Source: Nematostella vectensis (Eukaryota > Cnidaria > Anthozoa > Actiniaria > Edwardsiidae). Taken from it: DNA of 64,000 nt. Shown here in pieces: positions 12,278 to 21,620 of the stretch; position 1 is the stretch's first letter, and each line of letters opens with the position of its first letter. The translations under genes were made by a program, and so were the position numbers. A model generated the notes under the pieces. That model did not search any database. It was given only the letters and a program-made list of their open reading frames with translations, and had not been told where the DNA came from. The stretch is from positions 20,921,747 through 20,985,746 of the forward strand of contig NC_064034.1 in the NCBI RefSeq assembly GCF_932526225.1, given 5' to 3'.

Positions 12278-13224
12278 GTAAGTGTTTCTTATGTGTTTTT
12301 AATGTTGTTGGAGGTAGCCGCGGATCGTACACGTTGGACAAGAGTTGGCCGTCTTCTCCTTTCTTTATTGAGCTGCTATCGATCGTGTTTACAAATTTGG
12401 TAGAGCTACCGCACTTGTGACTAGCGGGAGGTTGGCTGTCAACAAGGCAAGTACATCGAGTCGAAGAAACAACGTCCGTGAAACATGTTTTCTAAAGCTT
12501 TTTAAGAGGGTTATTATTTCGCTTAGCTAGGAAAATAGCGTACAAACTCTGAGTTGAATACGCTAGGACGAAAAAATGCCGTAAAAATCTCCAGTATCGC
12601 GATACGTATCGGTCACTTTATTTTTTGATATCCCGTGGTGCTTTCCGGTCATTGTTTTGGCCTTGGTTTTATGCTTTTTCATGCTTTGATTGCTTGGGTC
12701 TCGGTCGCATGTCCTATTCTCAGCCCTTGGAAAACAAATTGAATGCGAGTTTCGCCGTGCAGCTCGCTTCCTAGTTTCAATTTATAGCATCAATGATCGC
12801 ATATAAAAAGTAAATACTGTAGGAATGCACCGATTTATTTTTGTGTCATCGTTTATATCATCAGCCAATTTTGGGTGGGGGGGGGGGGGGTGAATGTTGA
12901 ATGATAGAAGATTTATCGCATCAGCAAGTTTGCGAATTTACTGGCTTATGACGACGGCTTGAAAAAAAAACTTAAAACATGCCTTGTGGTTGTCAAATTC
13001 ACGTGTAATACACGATTTGGGGGGTGTTTCTTAACGGAATTTATGACTTCTCTCCCCCTACTAAGGAAAGAAACAAGGTTGGAGGCGCCATTTTCGGTAG
13101 CACTCAAATACCGTCGAAATTCTAGAGGAAAAAACAACAAACAAAATATTTTTATCTCGCAGACCTATGCCAGGGACACTTACATTCGATATGTGGCAAA
13201 ACATCCGAGCTAAACAATTTTCCC

Positions 13225-13577
13225 TGGCCGCTAGCCGTATTTTAAAACGAGAAAGTGGCCACAAGCATCCTTGACCGACGCCGTTGGACGATTACTTACG
13301 CTTGAAGGGGACGAGTAAAGCGTTTTTGTGAAATGTTGTCAATAAAATTAAGGCATGTTCTAAGTTCTAAGGCAATTTTATTGACAACATTCTACAAAAA
13401 AGCGCTTTACTCGTCCCCTCTCAGATCAGCCGAGTTCCGAGCTACGAACAAGCAACCATTGCCTGGGCTACCTGTGCTTCTCCCAGCGCGGTCAAGCGTA
13501 ACTAATCGTCCAACGGCGTCTAGTCGGTCAAGGATGCATGTGGCTACTTTCTCGTTTTAAAATACGGCTAGCGGCCA
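13225..13577. mobile_element. Inverted-repeat MITE, copy A
   Basis: Terminal inverted repeats start tggccgctagccgtatttta and extend over about 100 bp. An inner inverted repeat built on gacgagtaaagcg and ttgtcaataaaatt lets the whole unit fold into a long hairpin. The same element sits at the same place in copies B, C and D, so it predates the duplication. It has no coding capacity and its superfamily is unknown. Confidence 0.75.
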
Positions 13578-13664
13578 CCCGGCTTCCCACCCGCGTCAGT
13601 GAAGGATTTCTAAGGACATACAAATTCACGCGAATAAACATCTATGAGTTATATCTTCATTCCC

Positions 13665-13739
13665 GGGGGGGGACTGGGGGGGTTCATAGAAACGAGTGGG
13701 AGGCGCGAATCGCCCCTCCGGGCCTCCCAGCCCCGTCTT
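13665..13739 (+). repeat. Left terminal inverted repeat
   Basis: It starts with an eight-G tract and continues actgggggggttcatagaaa. It matches the reverse complement of 25958-26031 over its whole length apart from the length of the G tract. A second imperfect copy of its inner part (gggaggcgcgaatc) follows at about 13747-13797. Confidence 0.9.
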
Positions 13740-13822
13740 AGGCTTGGGAGGCGCGAATCCCCCCTTCGACCCCTCCAGCCCCATCCCAGGCTGGGGGCTT
13801 TCAGTGGCGCCGAAAAGCGATT

Positions 13823-13950
13823 CGCGTAGACTAACAGTTGCTGGTTATTAATCTACGTCGGGACCACTTCGCGTAGATGGGTAAATCTACGCAAAACACA
13901 CTCCGCGTAGATGGGTAATTAGAGATGGTTAGCAATCATTAATCTATGTC
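13823..13950. promoter_or_regulatory. Iteron-like repeats next to the left terminus
   Basis: The word cgcgtaga occurs three times. It pairs with aatctacg in inverted orientation, and gcgtagatgggtaaatctacgc is a near-perfect palindrome. Two longer direct copies run from cgcgtaga to atctacgtcggg or atctatgtcggg. Such clusters near a viral terminus suggest an origin or a replication-protein or integrase binding region; this is inference. Confidence 0.45.
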
Positions 13951-13970
13951 GGGGACGCCAGCGCCTTGTG

Positions 13971-14553
13971 CTAGGACCTGAGGGCCGTGAAAACGAGGAA
14001 CGTGGATTGGGCCGCCAACCTACGGAGCGCGGAATAACCGTTTTTCGGCCGTAAATTCAAAGCCGCTGGCGTGGTGTTTAAACCTGAGTTTTGCTCGAAC
14101 ACCTCGCTCCCGAACTCCTCGCGAATTTCTCGCAGCCTCTTTTTCATCTTTTCGCGTGTCTCCAGGGAGGGACCTTTCCTGCTTTTTTTTCTCACGCGGT
14201 GCGAGGCCGTGTCGAGCTCTGATAGCGGCCTTGAGCGCGTAGTATCTCTCTTGTTCCTGAAGTATTAGCCGAAACTCTTCGTCTGAGATATGCCCGTCCT
14301 GCAGAGCCTTAGAGACCAGCTCGCTGATCGAGTTTTTCTTACTCTCCGCTAAAACCATCGTGTCTTCGTGTTGAGCCACCTTGCTCGTAAGACCCCTAGA
14401 GACTCCCCCGGCGCCCGCGCCCGCGCCCACGACACCGACCAGCCCAGCGACCCCTGCCAGCGGACCGCCGATCAGAACCCCTATCCCACTCAAAGAGACC
14501 CCCACCCCGGCGCTGGAAAGCGCCCCTGCGGCGATGCCGGATGCCACAGACAC
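13971..14553 (-). pseudogene. Small membrane-associated protein of the viral element (frameshifted)
   Basis: The frame from 14553 has an N-terminal Gly/Ala/Val-rich hydrophobic region (residues about 1-55, one or two membrane spans). A helical segment with SELVSKALQDGHISDEEFRL follows, then a Lys/Arg-rich tail. The basic helical tail continues more plausibly in the neighbouring frame (14195-13971), and the switch falls at a run of eight A on the minus strand, so a homopolymer frameshift is likely. I recall this family as recurrent in cnidarian genomes beside Polinton-like genes; it may be a virion membrane or minor capsid component. Function is unknown. Confidence 0.55.
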
Positions 14554-14766
14554 AGCATGGGTAACGGCAAAGGCGCGTATATACTATTTCCGCACCTGTC
14601 GATGATGCGTTATCTCGTTGTCTAGAACCGCCTGAGTGTCACATATTTTCTGGAGTCGGAAGCTTTGCAGCTCGAAGAAGAGCGTCTGTTCGCCATTGGT
14701 GAACACAGTATGTAGGACCACCATTGTGTTGAACATAACCCGCCTTCGTGTTTAATAGGGCTGAGC

Positions 14767-16077
14767 ATGGATTGGGAAGGCTGGCGGATGCTGAACGAGG
14801 AGGAGATTCCCCGAAGGGAGGTGGAAGAGACGAAGAAGGCGGCAACTGCGGCGGGAGCCTCTATAGCCGAACATATCAAACACGCTATAGCCGAACAAGC
14901 CAAACGCGAAAAACCCGGTTTCCCTAGGTCTCTGACCCTCGCGCAAAAGCTTCTCTACGCCGTGCCCGCAACCCCCGTGGAGAGCACGGCCTCAGACATC
15001 ACCCCACTACTCACGCAGCTAGAGATACACGTGGCTGAGGACAAATCATTCACGACTAGGGTCCGAGACATATTCAAAGAGACAGTAGTCACGCACAAGT
15101 CCGCCAAGGAGTCTCGCCGGTGGCTATCGGATCCTTCCTATGGGTACTGGCCACAGCAACTCAACTTTGCGGTCTGGTGCGCAACCGCCGGATGTGGCGT
15201 GTCCCTAATCGACCCCGCTTTCGCCACGCTCCCCACTGTCATCAGGGGATTTCTAAGGTTTCACGTCTACTTTACCACCCGGAGGATACTCTACGGGCTC
15301 GGCGCCCCCCTGCCTGGCGACAGCCCGTTCACGCAAAAAGGTAACCCCTACAAGAAGGCCGCTTTCGAGCGTCTATGTATACAGTTCGGTTTGCCGCGTA
15401 AGCCGGACTTCCGATGGAAAGGCGGGCGGAACCACGGGCTAGGCGATGTGTTTGTGTTCTACCCGGGGGAGGGGTATCGCAACGTGCACGTAAACGTCCG
15501 TTCCTCTATCGCGGGGGCCGATGGGCCGGCCATGGAGGAGCAGGCGGGGTTCACGAAGCTGCTTGAAGACGCGATCATAGAAAACGATATCGCTTAAAGC
15601 GTGCAAAGGTACCAGTTAGCCGTGCAGGAGGCCAAGGTGAGACTGAGTCTTGCGGTCGCACCAGGACTGTGGCTGATGCCGAGCGATCTGGTGATAAACA
15701 TGCAGAGCGTCGTGGGCTACAACAATAAGCTGCAGAAAGCCACAGATACCATGACGCTCGGCGCAAACGCGATCAACACCGAGACGAAGCCAGTCGGTGC
15801 TCATAACATGGCCGGTGGGCATCCTAGGGTGCAACACGTGACTGATCCGGGGATCGACCGCGTGCCGTCCCGGCGGCGAAGCAAGGCTTCCGCCCCTGCG
15901 AAAGTGCACGCAGAGGGCGCGGCGCCTGCCCCCTCTCCACGTATGCATGCTGCGCATAGCATGACTGCCGCCGGAACGGCAAGCGCACCCGGACCGGGCG
16001 AAAAAGATGACCACACCGCCCTCAAGGCGGGGTTGTCAGCACTCGCGGTGGCCGCGGCGTATTACTTGTTCCGGTGA
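14767..16077 (+). pseudogene. Virion-like protein of the viral element, split by one stop
   Basis: Two collinear frames (14767-15597 and 15601-16077) are in the same phase, separated only by a TAA at 15595-15597. The first part has an N-terminal helical region (about residues 1-50) and a core with WLSDPSYGYWPQQLNFAVWC and FHVYFTTRRILYGLGAP. The second part contains MPSDLVINMQSVVGYNNKL, a low-complexity Ala/Pro/Ser region, and a C-terminal hydrophobic segment (LSALAVAAAYYLF). It resembles a conserved cnidarian Polinton-associated family I recall as one continuous protein with a C-terminal anchor. A minor capsid or penton role is possible but unproven. It lies in convergent orientation with the coiled-coil gene at 16169-17029. 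Confidence 0.6.
15940..15963. repeat. 24-bp repeat, partner of 16865-16888
   Basis: A perfect 24-bp inverted match (cgtatgcatgctgcgcatag and four more bases) links this site with 16865-16888. Because the two host genes run in opposite directions, both proteins gain the same peptide RMHAAHSM. The flanking word gccggaacggcaagcgc recurs near 18812. Confidence 0.85.
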
Positions 16078-16099
16078 TGCTTAGCATTCGACGAACCAA

Positions 16100-17029
16100 G
16101 GACGCGGCTACGGCTAGAATGAGCAGCCACGCATTTTCTCCAAGGAATTTCACCGCTTCCCCTGCAGCCTAAAGCACGAAGTTTGCGATGCTGCCTACCA
16201 GCCCAGGGAGAAGCTCGCCTAGCTTTTTCCCGATAGCCTTAAGCCCGTTACCGACCCCTCTGGCCACGGAGGAGAGCGACCTGCCGAGCGATCTCACAAT
16301 GGCCGCGATCGTCGCTGCTACGGCCAACCCGATAGCGGTGACGGTAAAGCCGTGCTTTTTGAAGATGGCTTTGATGCGCTCTCTTAGCGACTTTTGGTTC
16401 TCGAGCTCTCGATTTTCGCGTTCTAGTTCGTCAATCTCGGACAGCCTCTCCTCGTTGCGCTCACGGGCCTCTTGGCGGCGACTCTCTGACGTGTTAGGGT
16501 CGTTGATGGTCTCCCTGTCTGTGGCTACCACCCCTTGCAGTTCTTGGACTCGTTCTATGTTCTCCTGGATGACCGCGTCTATCTCTGCCACGGACCCCAT
16601 CGCCAGCTTGAAGCCTTTCAGCCTTGCAACGTCCTGTCGAACGCCCCCGTCCTTATTGAACAGCTGTCTTGGTTTAGTCCAACCTCCTTTGTCGAGGTTG
16701 CGAAGCTGTATTAGCGTCTTTCCCGTCCGGTCTGACTGGAACCGTATCAGATTCTCGTTAAGGTCTGGGTATTCCTCCCTGAGGGACTGGAGACCGAGTA
16801 TTGTCGCTGCACATTCTGTGATGAACGAGGTTTCAGCGGTCGTTTGCGTTGCGCTTCGCGTAGCCATGCTATGCGCAGCATGCATACGCGATGACGTGCT
16901 CGTCATTAGGATTGACTCCCCATCGTCGGGGTCAAACGGGATAAGGGGCGTCGTCTCGTCGTCCCCCGCTACGCGATCGGGGGACGCACCCGGCAAGGTA
17001 TCGTCAATGTCGATGTCAGCGTCACCCAT
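16100..17029 (-). pseudogene. Coiled-coil membrane protein of the viral element
   Basis: The 286-aa frame starts at 17029. An acidic N-terminus (residues 1-45) is followed by a globular middle, then a long charged coiled coil (about 165-225, with ESRRQEARERNEERLSEIDE). A hydrophobic/amphipathic region follows (FTVTAIGLAVAATIAAIV and a Gly/Lys-rich repeat). The frame closes with TAG at 16169-16171. It stays open beyond this for about 25 codons, which encode another strongly hydrophobic stretch, so the TAG is probably a nonsense mutation that removed a second membrane segment. A membrane-remodelling virion protein is a reasonable guess. Residues 47-54 carry the peptide shared with the gene at 14767-16077. 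Confidence 0.55.
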
Positions 17030-17117
17030 GATGCGTGCGCATAACTCGTGCTATGCTATATTAGACATGTCTAACAGTCCGCACCATAGCCACGCGGCTT
17101 CGTACTTTATGTACATA

Positions 17118-17147
17118 CGCATACGATATATAATATACGTAATAGGG
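17118..17147 (+). promoter_or_regulatory. TATA-like promoter of the capsid-like gene
   Basis: The sequence tacgcatacgatatataata lies directly before the ATG at 17148. A similar tacgcat/gtatacg word precedes the genes near 20430, suggesting a shared promoter motif in the element. Confidence 0.45.
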
Positions 17148-18415
17148 ATGTCAGTCAGCGATAAACTTGACCCCCAGCGAACACCCAGAACTCCTCTGGG
17201 GTTGAAAGCCGAGAGAACCGTTCACCGGGTCACTCTCAACCCGTCGACGGCCTCCCCAGGCGAGACGCTATATGTGGCGGTCCCAAAGCTATCGGAAGGC
17301 GTCACGCTCGTGCCTGGCTCCTTGAGGGTCGGTTTCGATCTCTCCATTTCAGGCCAAGCAAATAATACCGTCGTGAACAACGTCGGCCGAAATCTCGTGA
17401 GCCGCCTGCAAATCACGTTTGCGGGAGAAACGCTCCAAGACACCAACCGCTACGACGTCTTCAAGACGTACGAGGAGCTTTACCTGTCCAAGGTCGAGAG
17501 AGAGGACCGCCTGGAGCAGGGCATACAGTCAGAAAACATTCGCAAGCTTCGCTCAAAGGCTGGCGATAAAGCGACTAGTAACGCCAAGGAGAACGCTCTA
17601 AACGCCGCCCACGGGGCGAAGTACACCGTCCCGCTAGACCATTCTCTGCTGACGGACCACGGCGTACTGTACCCAAGGGCGCTCTCCGAGGCGCTGCTCT
17701 TCGAGATCACGCTAGCAACGGTTGACCAGGTAGTAGTCGGAAGCGATGCTACCAAATTATCCTATGGCATCCAAAATCTAGAGCTGGAATACGAAAGCCT
17801 GAGGGACGACAACCTCGCCCGGTCTGCAGCCGCCGCCTACCAAAACGGCACAACGTTCTTCTACGAGCAAGTGAACCTCTACAAGACCTTTGTGATTAGC
17901 AAAGGGACGGACAGCATAATCAACGAGAGTGTCAACCTGCCGCAAAGGTCTATGAGTGGTCTGTTGCTCCTCTTTGTGGAGCCATACACGGCAGGGGCTC
18001 GCGACTCTGAGAAGTTCGTGTACCCCGACATCAAGAGCGTTCGCGTTACGATCGACGGCATGCCAAACAAGGTCTTCAGCCAGGGGCTGCGCCCCACGGA
18101 TTTCTGGAGGGAGGCGAAAAGACGATTCGTCCGCCCCTCCCCGGGGGGGGGGCACAGCGGAGCGCCTGCCGCCCCGGCAGATGGCTTCGAGTCGTTCTAT
18201 GGCGATAACAAGTTTGCTCTGTGGATCGACCTTGAACGACGGACGACAGTGCTATCCATGGGGGTGGTCTCCGATTGGTCAATACCCGCGACGGTGTGCA
18301 CCTCGAGATAAAACGCACGGCAAGCGGCACGGGTACCGTAAACTGTCACGTGTTTGTGGTGGCCGACTCCCAAATGAACCTTATGAACGGACAGCTAGAG
18401 TCCATACAATACTGA
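17148..18415 (+). pseudogene. Major capsid-like protein of the viral element (frameshifted near the C-terminus)
   Basis: The frame from ATG 17148 gives 387 aa to 18311. It begins with MSVSDKLDPQRTPRTPL, then beta-rich segments such as TLYVAVPKLSEGVTLVPGSL, VVNNVGRNLVSRLQITFAGE and a conserved-looking TNRYDVFKTYEELYL. Length, beta-rich texture and position just upstream of the packaging ATPase fit the double-jelly-roll major capsid protein of Polinton/adintovirus-like elements. From about 18235 the sense continues in another frame and ends at TGA 18413-18415, so a frameshift near 18230-18245 removes the native C-terminus. A nine-G tract at 18145-18153 is a second risk point. Assignment as capsid rests on context and recalled similarity. 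Confidence 0.6.
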
Positions 18416-18455
18416 GCACAGACATGAAGTGCGCGAAGCGCTGCGGCAGCGCGGT

Positions 18456-18623
18456 ATGGACCCGAAAAACATCCCATTTAACGCTCTCATCGTGGGCTCG
18501 ACGTCATGCGGGAAGACCCAATTCGTAGTAGACCGGCTGCGCGGCCCTTTCCGGGGCAAGTTTGACTACATCGTACTCATGTGTCCTACCGGACTACAGA
18601 CGCCCTGGCAGACAGCTTTCTGA
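18456..18623 (+). pseudogene. Packaging ATPase, N-terminal fragment
   Basis: The frame starting MDPKNIPFNALIVGSTSCGK carries a Walker A motif (GSTSCGKT), followed by FDYIVLMCPT, typical of the FtsK/HerA-type genome-packaging ATPase of Polinton-like viruses. It ends at 18623. No Walker B or sensor region can be found downstream, so about two thirds of the gene has been deleted or scrambled. It starts 40 bases after the capsid-like gene ends, the usual adjacency for capsid and ATPase genes. Confidence 0.65.
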
Positions 18624-18972
18624 AGCTTACGACCAACCTAGTAGGCATGGCGCTTCCGATAGACAGTGTGGTCGATCTTCACAATGGCGTAATGTCCGAC
18701 TACATCATCAACAACGAGCTCCGTACATTGTGCGGAAGCCTGTCTCTACGCTGCGGTCGTTTGATGGCTTTAGCCGTCGGGGCGTTACACGTAGCACGTC
18801 ATGTGAACACCGCCGGAACGGCAAGCGCTCACACGCGGTGTCAACACGAGTTAGCAGTCGCGGACTCACCATTGTTTTGCCTGCAAACGCACAGTGGCGA
18901 GTCTGCCATCCCAGAGCAGACGTTCATTTGAAAGCTTGCCACCTCTTCAGCAACCAAGTAGTTGCATCACAA
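18624..18972 (+). other. Scrambled remnant between ATPase and the next gene
   Basis: I see no continuous gene. One frame (18581-18931) stays open but looks like a chance frame. It contains a copy of the word gccggaacggcaagcgc shared with 15965-15985. This is probably rearranged sequence left by the loss of the ATPase C-terminus. Confidence 0.4.
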
Positions 18973-19533
18973 ATGGAAGAACCTCAAGGAAGTACTAGTG
19001 CCCAGCGACCCTACGGGTCAGCGGAACCTGACAAACAAGCTGCGGAACAAGCTGCTCATGAACCTGCACGTACGCCTTCGGCGTTGGCAGAGAGAATCAC
19101 GAGCCCCGAACCACCCGCGACCCGACCTAAACACCCTGGGCGAGTCAAAGCTGGAAGGCGCTTGGCAGAGTGGAACCGACTTAACAGAGCGAAGAAAGAG
19201 ACACTTCGTGTCGTGAAACACGTTGGGTCGCCGGTTGCTAGCGAGCTGCAGGGACGCGAGGGCTTGCGCGCGCGCGCCGAAGATGCCTTTGGCACGCCTT
19301 CGGCACACACACCAGTCCCGGAAAGCAACTCTGCTTGGTCGGCTAGCTCGGTTATCGGGGTCGCTGGTCTTTTAGTGTTATTGATCGGCCTCTACACACG
19401 TAGGCGGGAGCTAGCTGCCGCGTTCACTCGTACACCAGCTGTTAACCAGCGAGCTACCGATCCGCATGTAGCGGCCGACGACGTCCGGCGACAGCGCTTC
19501 GCGCTCCCGGACAGTGCAAATCTCGGCTGTTAG
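18973..19533 (+). CDS. Small protein with C-terminal membrane segment (viral element)
   Basis: The frame of 186 aa starts MEEPQGSTSAQRPYGSAEP. The first 60 residues are Pro/Ala/Glu-rich. A basic helix follows with RVKAGRRLAEWNRLNRAKKE (about residues 58-80). A single membrane span lies at about 121-140 (VIGVAGLLVLLIGLY), followed by RRR, and the tail is basic. The arrangement resembles a recurrent Polinton-associated protein of cnidarians. The tail may be altered, since its last 30 residues look degenerate. The role is probably structural; function is unknown. Confidence 0.5.
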   Translation: MEEPQGSTSAQRPYGSAEPDKQAAEQAAHEPARTPSALAERITSPEPPATRPKHPGRVKAGRRLAEWNRLNRAKKETLRVVKHVGSPVASELQGREGLRARAEDAFGTPSAHTPVPESNSAWSASSVIGVAGLLVLLIGLYTRRRELAAAFTRTPAVNQRATDPHVAADDVRRQRFALPDSANLGC

Positions 19534-19597
19534 CCAGGAAGTAAGCAGACATTTAGACACGAGGGCCCCACCCATATCCGCACGTCCGTGCACCGCA

Positions 19598-19822
19598 ATG
19601 TCGACGACGCAGCAGAGCAAGATTACAAAGACCATCACCGACGCCGCAGTCATAACCGGCCTCGTCGCCGGTATCGGCTGGGTTGGGCGCAAGGTCTTGC
19701 GCGAGGACTTCACCAAAGACCCCTCCGCGAACGCCATGAACTACGCAAAAATGACTGCCGCCGTCGCAGGTGCTGTCGCTTTGAAGGGTTACCTTGAGGA
19801 CCAGAAGATCCTGCCCATGTAG
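19598..19822 (+). CDS. 74-aa two-span membrane protein (viral element)
   Basis: The frame starts MSTTQQSKITKTITDAAVIT and ends LEDQKILPM. A first hydrophobic segment (AAVITGLVAGIGWVG) precedes a short charged loop. A second Ala/Val-rich helix (MTAAVAGAVALKGYL) comes before the acidic end. It appears intact. Upstream frames in phase lack an ATG, so 19598 is the likely start. Function is unknown; position among other small membrane proteins suggests a virion or membrane role. Confidence 0.6.
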   Translation: MSTTQQSKITKTITDAAVITGLVAGIGWVGRKVLREDFTKDPSANAMNYAKMTAAVAGAVALKGYLEDQKILPM

Positions 19823-19929
19823 TAGTGTACTGTGGCACACTACTTTATGTGTAAGTCATGTATTAGACTCGTGTTCACGTACACACAGCACGTAAAGTGT
19901 GCGCATGTGAAACGTACACACACTACTCG

Positions 19930-20354
19930 ATGGCCTCCATCGCGATTTTGGTTGGCGGCGCCGTCCTAAACGCGACTGCATTCGTTGGTGGCAACTACCT
20001 CGCAAAGTTCCTGTCGAACGATGAGAGCCCTGCCTTAGCTGAGAAGGAGGGGCACGACAAGGCCCTAGAGAAATACCACAAGACTATGGACACTATCAAC
20101 AGCGGCGACAAAAAATCCTCGATTGGCAAGCTCAAAGTCGCGAGAGAGGGTCCCTCGCAAAGCAAAACTTCACCGACACTGACTATGCGCTCAAACTCTA
20201 CAACCAGACCCGGCAAAAACAATCCCTGGAGTCGATGCGGGCTCCTGAGCCGTCCGATTACTACATCCCCAGCAAAACGCAGAAAAACGCCGAGTTGGCG
20301 TATATTGGCGCCGGCACTCTCGCCATCGGCTACACAGCTAGCCGCTTGCTGTGA
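19930..20354 (+). pseudogene. Small membrane protein with predicted coiled coil (viral element, frameshifted)
   Basis: The frame starts MASIAILVGGAVLNATAFVG with a hydrophobic N-terminus, then a charged helical region ending near KLKVARE. From about 20150 sense continues in the next frame. That frame contains EPSDYYIPSKTQKNAELAYI and a second hydrophobic stretch, and stops at TGA 20352-20354. The layout (N-terminal span, helix, C-terminal span) matches a family I recall from cnidarian Polinton-like loci. One frameshift near 20145-20160 breaks it. Confidence 0.55.
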
Positions 20355-20404
20355 TGCAGCTGCCGTTCAAGCGCTGCGTCTAGGCGGCCTTTTTCCATAC
20401 TGCG

Positions 20405-20424
20405 CGTATACGCATGCGTATACG
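20405..20424. promoter_or_regulatory. Perfect 20-bp palindrome upstream of small ORF and integrase
   Basis: The sequence cgtatacgcatgcgtatacg equals its own reverse complement. It lies just before an ATG at 20430 and resembles the tacgcatacg word before the capsid-like gene, so it may be a regulatory site bound by a dimeric factor. Confidence 0.5.
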
Positions 20425-20429
20425 TATAA

Positions 20430-20650
20430 GATGATCGCAGACCAGCTTTGGAGTGCTATGCACGAGGTAGCAGCCGCTGCTAAGCGAGTGATACCGAAAA
20501 TGCGGTCGATGGGTGGGTGACACCCAGGGAGTGCGCTAAGAGGCTCGCCAATGCCGTTCTCCGAGTTCCTACCGACCTCAGAAAGACCGCCTCGGCACTA
20601 CCCGAGCAGACTGCAACCGTCTGTTGGAGACTGATACACCTGTTGCAATG
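20430..20650 (+). pseudogene. Possible small basic protein, frameshifted (viral element)
   Basis: An ATG at 20430 opens a 29-codon frame (MIADQLWSAMHEVAAAAKRV...) ending at TGA 20518-20520. Overlapping it, another frame continues with VTPRECAKRLANAVLRVPTD for about 40 codons. The two may be halves of one short helical protein broken by a frameshift near 20505. Evidence is weak. Confidence 0.3.
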
Positions 20651-20678
20651 TATCGTGATACATTATTGCCGACACGTA

Positions 20679-21615
20679 ATGGCGGCAAAGCGCATGTCCG
20701 ACGAAGAACTCGATGCGTTCCTTCGTCCTATATACTACGCCAGAGGCGGCTTCCAGGGAGTGACCGCTCTGCATGCCAAACTTCCCAAGGGCTCAGCCTC
20801 CATAGATTGAGTGCGCAAGTGGGTAAGCTCGCAGCCCGTCGGGGGCTACACACAAACACCCCCTTCTCCGACTACCTACGCCCACTTCTCGGAGCAGATA
20901 CCAAACCGTATCCACCAGTCGGACCTGCTATTCTTGCCAACCGACTGCGGGTACAAGTATGCCCCGACTGTCGTTGCCGCCCGCCCACTGAGGACTAAGA
21001 GCGCGGCCGTCGTCTCCCGCGAACTCGCTGACATCTATGCAGAGGGCCCTCTTACATGGCCTAAAGTCCTCATGGTTGATGACGGCACGGGGTTCAAGGG
21101 TGCTACCACAAAGCTCCTAACAGACCACGGGGTGGAGGTCCGACGGGCCGAGCCAGGGCACCACAGGAGCCAAGCTTTCGCCGAGTCTTTTCATCGCTGG
21201 CTGGCACAGCGCCTATTTCGTGCGCAGTACTCGAAGGAGCTTGCATCCGGCGAGACGAACCGCGAGTGGGTTACTGCTTTGCCAATCGTAATCTCGGACA
21301 TAAACGCAACGAAGACTCGCATGACTGGCTGCGCCTAAAGACGCCATAAAGCTGAGGCGCGTGCCTCTCAAAGCCGAAAAGCCCCCCTTAGAGGTCCCCT
21401 TAGAGGCCGGAACGGAGGTGTACATCGCCGTAAACGAGAAAGACCTTCAGGACAAGGGCCGACGGCGAGGAACGGACCCGTGGTGGACAAGCAAGGCATA
21501 CCCAATACTAAAGAGGGTCATGGAGCCCGGACAGCCAGTGTTGTATTACACGGCGTACTCTAAGCACGGCTTCACGCGTTCGCAGTTGCGTAGCGCGACG
21601 CTAGCGTCACGCTAG
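20679..21615 (+). pseudogene. Polinton-type DDE integrase (rve), one stop and one frameshift
   Basis: The gene starts MAAKRMSDEELDAFLRPIYY, an N-terminal helical region typical of Polinton integrases, and meets TGA at 20808-20810. The catalytic core continues in the same frame: QSDLLFLP (first acidic residue), KVLMVDDGTGFKG (second Asp) and RSQAFAESFHRWL (Glu), with about 34 residues between the last two, as in D,D-35-E enzymes. At about 21325-21335 a frameshift leads to a stop; the C-terminal domain then resumes in another frame (to 21615) with DPWWTSKAYPILKRV and GQPVLYYT. The enzyme would cut and join the element's ends to host DNA. Two lesions make it inactive. It converges on the replication locus, whose stop lies 5 bases away. 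Confidence 0.85.
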
Positions 21616-21620
21616 CGTGA

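Larger units (their letters stand above)
11216..13664. repeat. Segmental duplicate A, left half
   Basis: The segment from acaagatggtcacgtgattt onward recurs with high similarity at about 31325 (B), 35045 (C) and 46355 (D). In order it carries the 3' flank of the small peptide gene, the gene itself on the minus strand, a divergent promoter region, a plus-strand exon fragment, about 900 bp of non-coding sequence, and a 350-bp MITE. Copy A is cut at 13664 by the viral element and resumes at 26032. Confidence 0.9.

Noticed and set aside
12178-12420. Plus-strand 80-codon frame also present in copies B and C
   Set aside because: It runs through the exon donor into intron-like sequence; the neighbouring frame with the SWGIKKFF segment is the meaningful one.
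15616-16014. Minus-strand 132-codon frame
   Set aside because: It is a shadow of the plus-strand virion-like gene in GC-rich DNA.
16188-17147. The long plus-strand open frame upstream of the capsid-like gene
   Set aside because: It is antisense to the coiled-coil gene at 16169-17029; the real capsid-like start is the ATG at 17148 after a TATA-like sequence.
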